In this document: one piece after another, positions 32,818-41,993 of the stretch
Position numbering within the stretch: the stretch's first letter is position 1
Layout: every line of letters starts with the position of its first letter
NCBI GenBank assembly: GCA_963695085.1
Contig: CAVOFV010000006.1
Span: forward strand, 1-64,000
Direction: 5' to 3'
DNA from: SG8-30 sp963695085
GTDB taxonomy: Bacteria; Pseudomonadota; Gammaproteobacteria; Steroidobacterales; Steroidobacteraceae
Length of the DNA stretch: 64,000 bases
The notes under the pieces: generated by a model
What the model saw: only the letters and a program-made list of their open reading frames with translations
Told to the model about the DNA's origin: nothing
The model's database searches: none
Program-made: the position numbers and the translations under genes

Positions 32818-34635
32818 CTACCACGCTACCCTGAATTCTTCCTCCCAGGCTGCCAGCATGAAGTACTTCCACTTTTCACCGAGTGGTAGCCGATCGTAAC
32901 GGCTGACGAGGCGCGGGTAGTCAACGATTTCCCGAAGGATCGCCGACCTGGAGATCTTGTCCTTCAAGTAGCCGTCGGCATCCTCTAGCCAGGACCTCTC
33001 TGGCGCCTGAAACCCGAGCTTATCGGTGCGCCAGGTGATGGGCTCTGGCAGCAAGTCCTGCATCGCCTTTCGCAGCACGTACTTGGTCCAGCCCTCGTGG
33101 ATCTTGTGCTCCGCAGGAATCGAGACGCAGAACTCGACCAGCCGATAGTCCAGAAACGGCAGGCGGGTCTCTATCGAATGCCACATCGAGTTGCGGTCCT
33201 CGTAGCGCAGCAGGTGTGGCAGCTGCAAGGTCGAGATCTCGTGTATTTGCAGCCGCTCCAGGTCCCGGAAAGCCCGTGCGCTCTCCTCGACCGCCTCGTA
33301 CCTGTATACGTCGCGAACCTCCGGCCGAAGCAGGCTCCGTCTCTTCAGCCGGCTCATTCGCAACGCGGCATTGGTGAAGTAATAGCGATAGAGGAGGACT
33401 TCCCTCACGCTGAGCCGCGACCGTCGTGCCTGGGCCAGGATCTCCCCGGCCAGGCGTGAAACCGGAATCGAGCGCAAGAATGCAGCGAAGTAGCGCTCGT
33501 AGCCCAGCAGGACTTCATCACCACCCTGCCCATTCAGCATGACCTTGCATCCCAGCGCCTTCGCTTCCTGGAAGACATGCCAGCCCATGAACATGGAAGG
33601 ACTGCCAAATGGTTCTTCCTGCGTGCGGACCACGTCCTGGACCGTGGCCTGGAAGGCATCGCTGCCGGGTGTAACAATGTGCAGGTCAATGCCAAGGTGC
33701 GCTGCAGCCTGCCTCGCATACCCGCTTTCATCAGTCTCGGCGTCGATCGACCTCGCGTGAATTCCGATGAACCTGCTGTCCGAGGCCTGGTGATACATGC
33801 GGCTCGCGATCCCGCTGGTGGCGGAACTGTCCAGACCACCGCTCAGGCAGGTACCGACCCTGACGTCCGAGCGGAGCCGCAGCCGTACCGCGTCGTCAAA
33901 CAGTTCCCTGAACCGCTGCATCGACTCTGCAAATGACATGGCGCGGTATTCGCCCTGGGCCCGCAATTCGTAATAGCGGACGAATCGCAGCGAGTGAGAA
34001 CCAAGATCATAGATACCGTAGTGAGCCTGCGGGAAGCTCCTGATGCCCTCAAAAAAGGTCTCGTCCGTGTGGCCATCGATCGAGGTCAGCAAGGACTCTA
34101 CGACAGTCGCGCGATTCGCCCGAACCGACGCAACACCATAGAGCAGCTGCTTGATTTCAGAGCCAAAGGTGAAGCTGGCTGGGGTATCCGCATAGTAGAG
34201 CGGCTTGACGCCGAACCGATCGCGCGCAAGGAATATCTCCTGCCTGCGGGAGTCGTAGATTGCAAAGGCCCACATGCCGTTGAACCGCCCGAGGCAATCC
34301 GCTCCCCACTGGGCATAGGCCGCCAGGATCACCTCGGTATCGGTCTGGGAGGAAAACGTCCAGCCAAGCGCCGCCAGTTCGGCACGGACTTCCAGGTAGT
34401 TGTAGATTTCGCCGTTGTAGGTGATCCAGTACCTGTCGTGGTAGGCCATGGGCTGCCGGCCTTGCTCCGAAAGGTCAATGATCGACAGGCGGCGGTGTCC
34501 CAAGGCGAAATTTGGACCGAAGTAATACCCCTCCCCGTCAGGCCCGCGGTGCGCGACCAGCCGCGTCAATTTCTCGATCAAGCCCCGGTCAACGGCTGCG
34601 CCCTTCTTGTCGATGATCCCGCTGATGCCGCACAT
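32818..34635 (-). CDS. asnB: Asparagine synthase (glutamine-hydrolysing) homologue in the glycan cluster
   Basis: A 605-residue protein with an N-terminal class II glutaminase (MCGISGIID, nucleophile Cys2; YNGEIYNYLEVR) and a C-terminal synthetase with the PP-loop CLSGGLDSSATSGI. Known: asparagine synthase homologues in O-antigen clusters such as P. aeruginosa O6 amidate uronic acids. Inferred: converts a uronic acid carboxyl to an amide in this polymer. Ordinary asparagine synthesis cannot be excluded from sequence. ATG overlaps the Wzy-like stop by one base. Confidence 0.88.
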   Translation of the reverse strand: MCGISGIIDKKGAAVDRGLIEKLTRLVAHRGPDGEGYYFGPNFALGHRRLSIIDLSEQGRQPMAYHDRYWITYNGEIYNYLEVRAELAALGWTFSSQTDTEVILAAYAQWGADCLGRFNGMWAFAIYDSRRQEIFLARDRFGVKPLYYADTPASFTFGSEIKQLLYGVASVRANRATVVESLLTSIDGHTDETFFEGIRSFPQAHYGIYDLGSHSLRFVRYYELRAQGEYRAMSFAESMQRFRELFDDAVRLRLRSDVRVGTCLSGGLDSSATSGIASRMYHQASDSRFIGIHARSIDAETDESGYARQAAAHLGIDLHIVTPGSDAFQATVQDVVRTQEEPFGSPSMFMGWHVFQEAKALGCKVMLNGQGGDEVLLGYERYFAAFLRSIPVSRLAGEILAQARRSRLSVREVLLYRYYFTNAALRMSRLKRRSLLRPEVRDVYRYEAVEESARAFRDLERLQIHEISTLQLPHLLRYEDRNSMWHSIETRLPFLDYRLVEFCVSIPAEHKIHEGWTKYVLRKAMQDLLPEPITWRTDKLGFQAPERSWLEDADGYLKDKISRSAILREIVDYPRLVSRYDRLPLGEKWKYFMLAAWEEEFRVAW

Positions 34636-35987
34636 CAGCTGGCTTCCGGTGTTTCAGGTACCAGCATGCCCAGGCCGGTTGCACCACCCTCCACGGATGG
34701 CCCGGCCTGCTCGACAATTGATGCCACTGCGGCGAGCCGCTTACGATCGTCACGGACTGCGCTGACGACGAACGCCCAGCCGAGTGCGGGGAAGACCGAC
34801 GCGAAGATAGGCTCTGAAGCGACAGCCAGGACCAGTGCGGCCAGGCTGAATTGAAAGGCGCCAAGCCAGAGCGGCGTGCAGTTCGCGTCAAACAGCACCC
34901 GGCGCGCCGATGCGGCAAGCGCATAGACAATCAAGCCTGCATAGACCAGGAATGCCAGCCCCCCGAATTGCGCCCACGCAGACAGCACATTGTGCGAGTA
35001 GCCAGCCGAGCTTCGACCCAGGTGGTAACCAAAGCTTCCCAGGAACGGACTTGACGAGATCACCGACAGCGCCTCCCGCTGGGCTGCCAGTCGTGCCTGC
35101 CAGCTCAGTGATTCACCGAGGCTGGCGATCTCGCCTATCCTGGTCTCGAGAACCAGCCCCGCGGCGGCATAACCAGCAACCAGCAACAGGGCCAGAAGGG
35201 CCAGGGCCGGGATGGGGTTCCTGCGCCGCAGACCGCCCGCCGCTGCCAGTATCAGTGCTAGCAGGATCGCAACGACAAAATGCGCACGCGACCCGACGGC
35301 CAGCAGCGCGACAATTGCAACGGCAAGGACTATGAGCTGATGCCACAGGCCCCTGCGGGTGCAGGACAGCACGATTGCGAGGACGAGTATTGACCGGCCG
35401 ATCCCCTGGTAGGTCGTCGCAACCTGGCCAGCAATTTCCTCGCCCTGGAACGCGAGGAAGGGGCCGATCAGTGACTGATGTCGCCAGACTGCATGCAACA
35501 GCAAAGCCAGGATCAGCAGCCCAGAAGCCAGCAGTGGGCGCGACAGAAATTCGCTGCGCATCCTGAGCCTCGAGGCGCAGTAATAGACCGCGAACCACAC
35601 GGATAATGTTGCCAGCGACTCCATTACCGCGCCCGCGGCATAGGGGCGTCCCGCGATGGCGATGCCGGCAACGCAGGTCCAGCAGAAAAGGTAGACGCCG
35701 AAGGCAATAAAGGCCCACTCCAGGCCTACCTGCGGCCTCTTCAGCAGCTGGCCGGCCAAGTGGGCTAGCGCAAAAACTACCAGCAATGCCGAGGCGGCGC
35801 CAAAAAGGCCGCCTGCGAATGGCGGGATCCAGCTGGCCCCGACTGCGTAGTGGTAAATCACGAAACCGGGAAACAGGACCAGAAACCCGGATTGCGCAAT
35901 CGCATCAAGCAGGGCCGACCATTGACGATTGAACCACGGCACTTTCGGTTGCGCTCGGCGAATCACCTGGGAATCTGGCCTGATCAA
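34635..35987 (-). CDS. wzy: Wzy-like polymerase / O-antigen ligase-fold membrane protein
   Basis: A 450-residue protein with about ten to twelve membrane segments and a large periplasmic loop (about 285-335: ETRIGEIASLGESLSWQAR, SSPFLGSFGYHLGRSSAGYSHNVL). The loop with HN near the end is typical of O-antigen polymerase/ligase proteins. Inferred: joins repeat units on undecaprenyl-PP in the periplasm; it is the only such protein in the cluster. Ligase function is less likely but not excluded. Overlaps neighbours on both sides (ATGA, TGATG). Confidence 0.8.
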   Translation of the reverse strand: MIRPDSQVIRRAQPKVPWFNRQWSALLDAIAQSGFLVLFPGFVIYHYAVGASWIPPFAGGLFGAASALLVVFALAHLAGQLLKRPQVGLEWAFIAFGVYLFCWTCVAGIAIAGRPYAAGAVMESLATLSVWFAVYYCASRLRMRSEFLSRPLLASGLLILALLLHAVWRHQSLIGPFLAFQGEEIAGQVATTYQGIGRSILVLAIVLSCTRRGLWHQLIVLAVAIVALLAVGSRAHFVVAILLALILAAAGGLRRRNPIPALALLALLLVAGYAAAGLVLETRIGEIASLGESLSWQARLAAQREALSVISSSPFLGSFGYHLGRSSAGYSHNVLSAWAQFGGLAFLVYAGLIVYALAASARRVLFDANCTPLWLGAFQFSLAALVLAVASEPIFASVFPALGWAFVVSAVRDDRKRLAAVASIVEQAGPSVEGGATGLGMLVPETPEAS

Positions 35988-37048
35988 GAGTCCCGCGTAG
36001 CGTAGGCGGCCTCGAAGAACCTGTCGTACAGCGTCGAGGTGGACCTGGACAATTGACGCCAGTGAGGCCGCACCGGGTAGCTCGACTCGGACACCTGAAT
36101 GCCGTCAAACACATTTTCTTCAAGCGCACGCTGTTTGGTGAAGAAGACACCATTCGTAATCCGGTCCAGGTGAATGAAATAGTTCGCAATGGCCTCGCGC
36201 GGCATCTCGGCGAAACTGTAAATGTTGACGAACGCATCCGCCGCGTCCGCCGCGATTTGCTCGATCCTGTGCGGCAACAGCAAGAATACCTTGCCAGCCT
36301 CGAGAGCCTGCCTTGTCAACGGCTGCGTTGAATCCATCTGACGGGAGTCAACCAGCGGCTCGCCCAGCACCCGCGATAGCCAGGATCGCGCGCACACCAA
36401 GGCTTCAGGCAGGTCCAGGATGACGTAGGAACATTCGGGCATCATCTTCCGGCAGACATAGGCCAGCCGACCATAGCCCGCTCCCAACTCGACGATGACC
36501 CGGGGCGCACCGGCGCGTCCGACACACTGCCACGCCGCACGAATCGCATAGGCCTCCTCGACACTCTGCAGGAAATCGAGGCTGACTGCGCGCCCGAACA
36601 GCACCTCCTGGTCTCCGGTGCCTCCAATGGCCGGATCCTCGTGTGAGGCCAGGAAGCCATCCGTGTCGATTTGCTGGACGTGCTTGTAGTACAGGAATAG
36701 CAGCGCCCTGTAGACCTGCCGGCTTTCGGGCTCCGGCCCCGAAAAGGTCCGGTTGAAGTACTCGTTCCGCAGGCTCTCCAGTCCGCCTCCCCTGATTGCA
36801 TTCGCATGCTGGCGGTTGAGCCTCGCCCAGAATCGCCCGGCCGTATACAGATCGCCGGAGCACTGGTTCTCGCGCGTCCATTGTTCGTAGGCTTGCACGT
36901 CCGCTGCATTGGCCGAGGAGCCCAGTAAGCGGCTTGTGGCGCCCTTGACGTTCAGCACGCGCCGCCGGATGGCATTGCGAATTCCGGGATTCGTCGACAG
37001 AGCCCTAACCAAGCCCGACACACCGGTCAGAATTCCCGGACGATTCAT
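35984..37048 (-). CDS. Putative sugar O-methyltransferase
   Basis: A 354-residue protein resembling the putative sugar O-methyltransferase family found in O-antigen and capsule clusters. Seen: VYRALLFLYYKHVQQIDTDG, the SAM-binding loop VIVELGAGYGRLAYVCRK, and NIYSFAEMPREAIANYF. Inferred: adds a methyl ether to a sugar of the repeat unit or the chain end. ATG 37048 is chosen (GGGAGAG upstream); the extra 34 residues of a longer frame are not protein-like. Confidence 0.75.
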   Translation of the reverse strand: MNRPGILTGVSGLVRALSTNPGIRNAIRRRVLNVKGATSRLLGSSANAADVQAYEQWTRENQCSGDLYTAGRFWARLNRQHANAIRGGGLESLRNEYFNRTFSGPEPESRQVYRALLFLYYKHVQQIDTDGFLASHEDPAIGGTGDQEVLFGRAVSLDFLQSVEEAYAIRAAWQCVGRAGAPRVIVELGAGYGRLAYVCRKMMPECSYVILDLPEALVCARSWLSRVLGEPLVDSRQMDSTQPLTRQALEAGKVFLLLPHRIEQIAADAADAFVNIYSFAEMPREAIANYFIHLDRITNGVFFTKQRALEENVFDGIQVSESSYPVRPHWRQLSRSTSTLYDRFFEAAYATRDS

Positions 37049-37076
37049 TGAAGGACTCTCCCTAGGGCCGCGCAAG

Positions 37077-38279
37077 TCATGCCGATCCCGGATCCCGGCT
37101 GTACGTCTCCAGTCGGTCTTGTTCCGGTAAGGCGTCGAAGCGCGCGCCAAGGTAGGTGACTACCGCGTCGATGTCACACAATCCGGAGGATCTTACCTGC
37201 CGGCCCAGCATCGATATCCCCTTGGTGGCCAGGTTTTTCGCCAGTGCACGGGCCCGCTCGGACCAAACCCAGACCAGCGCACCCACGTATGCGCGGCGCG
37301 TCACCAGTCCGGGATTTCGTGCCCGGGCATCCGATACACGCTTGCTGAATCGCGGGTTGAATACCCGACAGGCGGCATACAACCGATCCCAGCGAATGTC
37401 AGCGACACGGTCTGCGCGGCGCGTCACCCGCAGGGCTTCAACCAAGGTTGCGGCCCAGAGCGTCGGGCCCGAGAAATAGAAAGGCACCTCGGCAGGCCAT
37501 CGATCGGCCGTGCCGGGCGGGAGGAAGGACTTGTCGGCCAGCTCACCCTCATGCGCGCGTTCCGAACCCTGCGCGGCACCGCTGCCCGGCGAGGAGCCAG
37601 AAATCACGAAGGGCCAGTCGACCTTCGCGACCTGGTCGATCACGGCGGAAAGCCCGACGGCGCTTGCCATGTCTGGACTGGCTCCTGGAAAGTAGGTGCC
37701 GGCTAGCGCCTTGAGGCGCCGCAACGCTTCCCGCGACACGACGCCCTGATAAATACCAGGCAGGTTGACAATCCGCGTTCCCCCGGCGCGAATAGTTGCT
37801 TCAAGCGCCTCCCCCACGCTGAGCACCGACACCCGCCCTGTATAGCGCGGAACCCTGAGAATCCCGGTCATCTGCCTTCCATCCAGCGCGCTGCCAACCC
37901 CGGGCCAAAGGTAAGTCGGTACGGGAAAAACGGCGGCATCGATGCTGGCACGTTCCAGCATGTCCGCCAGAGCGACGATTCCTTCCGTGACCCCGTCGTC
38001 ATCGCCAATCATGCAGACATACCTGCCATGCGAATGCTCGATGCCCCGCTCGAAGTTCTCCGTGATCGAGAGCCTGTCGGGGGAGAACTCGTAGCGGATG
38101 CGTCGATCCTGAATCGATCCGCAGAATTCGTTGAATCGTCCGGTCCCGTCGCTATTGTCGTGCACCAGGACCTCGAAATTCATGGACTTGAATTTCGTCA
38201 GTGCGCTGAGCAATGCCGCAAGATACGGATACCGGTTGCGGGTCGGCACGACGACAGACAGCAGCGGCGAGGCATTCAC
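37077..38279 (-). CDS. Glycosyltransferase family 2
   Basis: A 400-residue GT-A enzyme: LLSVVVPTRNRYPYLAALLSAL, VLVHDNSDGTGRF and the DXD-type HGRYVCMIGDDDGVT. The C-terminal half (about 200-400) is less conserved and may form a second lobe. Donor unknown. The GTG start at 38279 lies 7 bases after the flippase stop; there is no strong ribosome site. Confidence 0.8.
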   Translation of the reverse strand: MNASPLLSVVVPTRNRYPYLAALLSALTKFKSMNFEVLVHDNSDGTGRFNEFCGSIQDRRIRYEFSPDRLSITENFERGIEHSHGRYVCMIGDDDGVTEGIVALADMLERASIDAAVFPVPTYLWPGVGSALDGRQMTGILRVPRYTGRVSVLSVGEALEATIRAGGTRIVNLPGIYQGVVSREALRRLKALAGTYFPGASPDMASAVGLSAVIDQVAKVDWPFVISGSSPGSGAAQGSERAHEGELADKSFLPPGTADRWPAEVPFYFSGPTLWAATLVEALRVTRRADRVADIRWDRLYAACRVFNPRFSKRVSDARARNPGLVTRRAYVGALVWVWSERARALAKNLATKGISMLGRQVRSSGLCDIDAVVTYLGARFDALPEQDRLETYSRDPGSA

Positions 38280-38286
38280 GTTCGGG

Positions 38287-39783
38287 TTAGTCCGCCGCCT
38301 GCATGAGGAATCGACGGTCGCGGGCGTCGAGTACAGACCAGACGCAGGCGAAGCTGCTGGCAAGCGCCGCGAGGATGATGATTGCAAGGTTGACGACCGT
38401 GGCATTAGCAGCGGATACAAGTTGCGCCGCAGCCAGATTGACAAGCAGGGCAATCCCGAGCGGGATCAGCAGCGTTCCCAGGAAAAGCCGGCCAGGCGCA
38501 GCCAGCTGCAGCAAATGCCTGTTGACCCACCACATGTACCACGGTACCACCACTGCCTGCAGCATGGCCCAGACCACGGCCGCCCCGAGCAGCCCATGGT
38601 GACGAATTGCAAGCCAGTATGCCGGAGCCGTAAGCAGCATGGTCAATCCGATTGTCATGCTGCCCTTCAGTTTCTTGTTCGCCACTGCGACGCAATGCAC
38701 CACCGTGCCGAGCGCCAGCAATGCATAGCCAATGATCAATCCTGGCGCAAAGCCGGCGATCCTGGCTGCTTCGAGATTCCCGGCGGTCCACAGGCTGACT
38801 AGATAGGGGCCAAATAGCAGCATGGTGACCAGGACCGCGCAGACGACCGCAGCCACGAGCTTGTAGGTTACGATAAATAGTTCGCGCACGCCCTCGGCCT
38901 GCCCGGAACTGGCGTAGCGGACAAAGCGGGGCAGCACCGTAATCGTCACCGGGGATATCGCAAATACCAGAAGCTGGGAAAACGTCGCGACCAGGGAATA
39001 CCCGGCCAGCGCCCCGAGTCCCTCGAGCCGGCCCAGGATCAACTTGTCGATATTCGTGTTGACGGCAGCCGTTACTGACACCAGGAACATGCCACCGCTG
39101 AATGCCAGGTTGCTTGCGATCGTCTGAAGATTGAATCGCGCATGCCGCGGTCCCGCGCCCGGATCGATCGCGCGGTACAGCAGGCTGCGACCGATTGCCG
39201 CAAACAGCAGGGAACTGCCCAGCTGCCAGGCCAGGAACACCGTCGGGGACGGAAACAACAGCAAGGGAATCAGCACCATGCCGCTGCGCACCAGTCCGCC
39301 ACCAACCTGGATGACATTGCCCTTGACCTGCTCCTCGATGCCCATCAGGCCCGCTACATAGAAGTTGAAGATCATCTGTACCGCCGCTGCGGCCAGGATG
39401 AGCCGCACCGAGGAACTCACTTCCGGCTTTGCCAGGTCCTCGGCCGAAACGACTACTCCAAACGCCTGCAGCGGCAGGAAGACTGCCCCGGCGATAACCA
39501 CGCCGACGATGCAGGCGTAGGCCACCTCATATGTGAACAGCAACCCGGCTTTTTCAGGCCGCGTACGGCGCTGGTCATGCAGTTCGCGCGCCAGGGTCGG
39601 GGAAAATCCCATGTCGAGGAACGCAATCAGGCCGGCAATGGCCAGGAACAGGGCGATGACCCCATAACTCTCTATACCGAGCACGTGGACATACGCCGGA
39701 ATGAAAGCGAAATTGGAAAGAAATGCCCACGCCCTGCCCAGCAGGTTGGCACCCATGTGCTTGGAAAAGCGGCCCTGAGTCAT
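38287..39783 (-). CDS. wzx: Wzx-type flippase
   Basis: A 498-residue protein with about 12-14 membrane helices of the polysaccharide flippase (MOP) superfamily: GANLLGRAWAFLSNFAFIPAYVHVLGIESYGVIAL at the N-terminus and SAEDLAKPEVSSS in a loop. Inferred: moves the lipid-linked repeat unit across the inner membrane for Wzy. A second, less similar flippase is at 50880-52337. Confidence 0.88.
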   Translation of the reverse strand: MTQGRFSKHMGANLLGRAWAFLSNFAFIPAYVHVLGIESYGVIALFLAIAGLIAFLDMGFSPTLARELHDQRRTRPEKAGLLFTYEVAYACIVGVVIAGAVFLPLQAFGVVVSAEDLAKPEVSSSVRLILAAAAVQMIFNFYVAGLMGIEEQVKGNVIQVGGGLVRSGMVLIPLLLFPSPTVFLAWQLGSSLLFAAIGRSLLYRAIDPGAGPRHARFNLQTIASNLAFSGGMFLVSVTAAVNTNIDKLILGRLEGLGALAGYSLVATFSQLLVFAISPVTITVLPRFVRYASSGQAEGVRELFIVTYKLVAAVVCAVLVTMLLFGPYLVSLWTAGNLEAARIAGFAPGLIIGYALLALGTVVHCVAVANKKLKGSMTIGLTMLLTAPAYWLAIRHHGLLGAAVVWAMLQAVVVPWYMWWVNRHLLQLAAPGRLFLGTLLIPLGIALLVNLAAAQLVSAANATVVNLAIIILAALASSFACVWSVLDARDRRFLMQAAD

Positions 39784-39793
39784 CGGCCGGTCT

Positions 39794-40826
39794 TCAGCGG
39801 GAAGGCAGGTCCGCCAACTGGCGCTTCACATACTCGATTCCGAGCAGCAACCCCCTGATCTGGTCGACATTCAGGCGCGTAGTGTTGTCAGAGGTGTAAT
39901 CCTCCGCGACATTGGTGCCGAGACTGTGGTCGGCGACCGAACTTGCGTAGTTTAGGTCACGGTGGTCGGCGCCGACCCGGATGAATCGGCCCATGTCCTC
40001 CGACTTGGCGACCTCCTCGCGTGAAATCAGCGACTCGAACTTCTTTTCGCCATGTCGCGACCCAATGACGCTCGTGACCGCCCCCGGATCGAAGATCTCC
40101 TTCAGCGCGCTGGCCAGGTCCTCGACCGTGCAGGCCGGAGCCTTCTGGATGAACAGGTCGCCCTGGCGCCCATGAACAAAAGCGTGCAGCACCAGGTCGA
40201 CAGAATCCTCCAGCGACATCAGGAATCGAGTCATCTTCGGGTCGGTGATGGTAATCGGGCACTTGCGCCGGATCTGGTCAATGAACAATGGGATGACCGA
40301 ACCCCTGGACCCCATGACATTGCCGTAGCGCGTAATGCACAGCGTCGGCTTGGCGGACCCGAGTCGAGCGGGACTTCGCGATCAGCAGCTTCTCGGCAAG
40401 CGCCTTGGAAATTCCCATCGCGTTGATCGGATACACCGCCTTGTCGGTGCTCAGCAGCACCAGCCGATCTACGCCGTTGGCGATGGCGCCATTGAGCACG
40501 TTTTCGGTGCCCACGACGTTGGTCTTGACCGCCTCCATCGGATAGAACTCGCAGGAGGGCACCTGCTTCAATGCGGCTGCATGGAATACGAAATCTACTC
40601 CACTCATAGCCTCGTCAACGCTGGCGCGGTCGCGAACGTCGCCAATGTGGAACACCACCTTGGGATCGGCAATCGCGACCCGCATGGCCTCCTGCTTCAG
40701 CTCGTCACGGCTGAAAATGACGACTTTTCGCACATGCGTCTGGAGGAAGCGATCGAGTATTGTGTGCCCGAAGGAACCCGTCCCGCCGGTGATCAATATG
40801 ACCTTGTCCGCAAACAACTCGTCCAC
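39794..40826 (-). CDS. FnlA/CapE-type UDP-GlcNAc 4,6-dehydratase (5-epimerase), frameshifted near 40367
   Basis: Seen: ITGGTGSFGHTILDRFL, SRDELKQEAMR, FHAAALKQVPSCEFYPMEAVKTNV and STDKAVYPINAMGISKALAEK, then in another frame ITRYGNVMGSRGSVIPLF and IGSRHGEKKFESL. One extra base near 40360-40374 splits the gene; corrected length is 343 residues, as in CapE. Known: such enzymes form UDP-2-acetamido-2,6-dideoxy-4-hexulose, in some cases with C5 inversion. It is followed upstream by a C-methyltransferase and an RmlD-like reductase, which suggests a branched deoxy amino sugar, by inference. GTG start at 40826 adjoins the methyltransferase stop. Confidence 0.85.
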
Positions 40827-41993
40827 TTACCAACTCCTTAATTCGGGCAGCAGAGTCACGACATTGCCGGTCGTGGCAGAAACCTTCTTTGATATGTCCG
40901 CAGCGTAATTCCACGCCAGCACCACGATGCACGCGGCCGGCTCCCCCGAGTACGGCAGGATTGGCACGTCGGTGCCGACAATGAATCGGCCCTGGCGGAA
41001 CGGTGAGTCGTCGTATACGCGACTGAAGAGCGTTCCCGAACCGGTGAAGCTCATGAACATCTGAGCCCGGCCCGCGGCGCCATATCCGACCAGTTGCCCG
41101 TGGCGGTTAGCCAGTTTCAGCAACTGCCCTCGACAACGTGCGACGGCCATCCCGACCGACCCGCTGGGCGCCGATGCCACAGCCGGTGATTCCGCGGCGC
41201 TGCCCGATCGATCATGGCGAGCCGTCTTTCTCGCCGTGCAGCGCAGGCCGCCGCCGTGCATGGAAGTTCGCAGGCATTCCAGGGTCTCAAATCCGCTCGC
41301 ATCCAGCAATCCAGCCAGCGTCGCCGCGGTGAAGTAGGTCAGGTGCTCATGATAGATAGTGTCGAACTGGTTGTTTTCCAGGATCAACGCGCTGTCATGC
41401 ACCTCAACGAAGAACCTTCCGCCTTCCTTCAGCAAGAGGTACACCGCGGCCAGAACCTCGCGCAACTCATGGATATGGGCCAGCACGTTCGAGCAGGTGA
41501 CGGCGTCTTGGCGCCCGGCAAGGCCCTGGCTACGGACATATTCCTCCGTCAGGAATCCCGTGCCGACATCAAGCTGCTTCTGGCGTGCAATTTCGGCGAC
41601 GTTGTCCGACGCGTCGACGCCCGCACAGCGGGTGCCGCCAGCCTTCAGCCTTTCAAGAAGTACGCCGTCGTTGCAGCCAAATTCGAAGACCGCGGCGCCC
41701 GCTGGAAGCCGATTCAGCAGCCAGCGAGCGTATTCGTCAAAGTGCGCCACCAGGCCCGGCACCGTCGATGACGAATAGCGGTAGTCGGCATGAAACACTT
41801 TGTCGATCGGCGGGGCATTCAATATCTGCAGCAGCCCACAGTTCATGCAGGCGCTGAAGTCCAGCGGAAATCGCTCGGCCGGCGTGACCGACTCCGGCAC
41901 TTCCGGATAATGCCCTGCCAACGGCTGGGGCCCGAAGTCATGCAGGGTCTGCAGCCGGCTGGAACGGCACCCACGGCATTGCCCGGCCTTCAC
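40827..41993 (-). CDS. Sugar C-methyltransferase (TylCIII/EvaC-like)
   Basis: A 388-residue SAM methyltransferase with the three-part layout of NDP-hexose C-methyltransferases: N-terminal zinc-binding domain (CRGCRS, CMNCG), central SAM domain (VFEFGCNDGVLLERLKAGG, DVITCSNVLAHIHE-like stretch, EVHDSALILENNQFDTIYHEHLTYF) and C-terminal YGAAGRAQMFM domain. Known: these methylate C3 of 4-keto sugars. Neighbouring dehydratase and reductase genes would supply and reduce such a 4-keto sugar. Overlaps the reductase by 4 bases. Confidence 0.85.
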   Translation of the reverse strand: MKAGQCRGCRSSRLQTLHDFGPQPLAGHYPEVPESVTPAERFPLDFSACMNCGLLQILNAPPIDKVFHADYRYSSSTVPGLVAHFDEYARWLLNRLPAGAAVFEFGCNDGVLLERLKAGGTRCAGVDASDNVAEIARQKQLDVGTGFLTEEYVRSQGLAGRQDAVTCSNVLAHIHELREVLAAVYLLLKEGGRFFVEVHDSALILENNQFDTIYHEHLTYFTAATLAGLLDASGFETLECLRTSMHGGGLRCTARKTARHDRSGSAAESPAVASAPSGSVGMAVARCRGQLLKLANRHGQLVGYGAAGRAQMFMSFTGSGTLFSRVYDDSPFRQGRFIVGTDVPILPYSGEPAACIVVLAWNYAADISKKVSATTGNVVTLLPELRSW

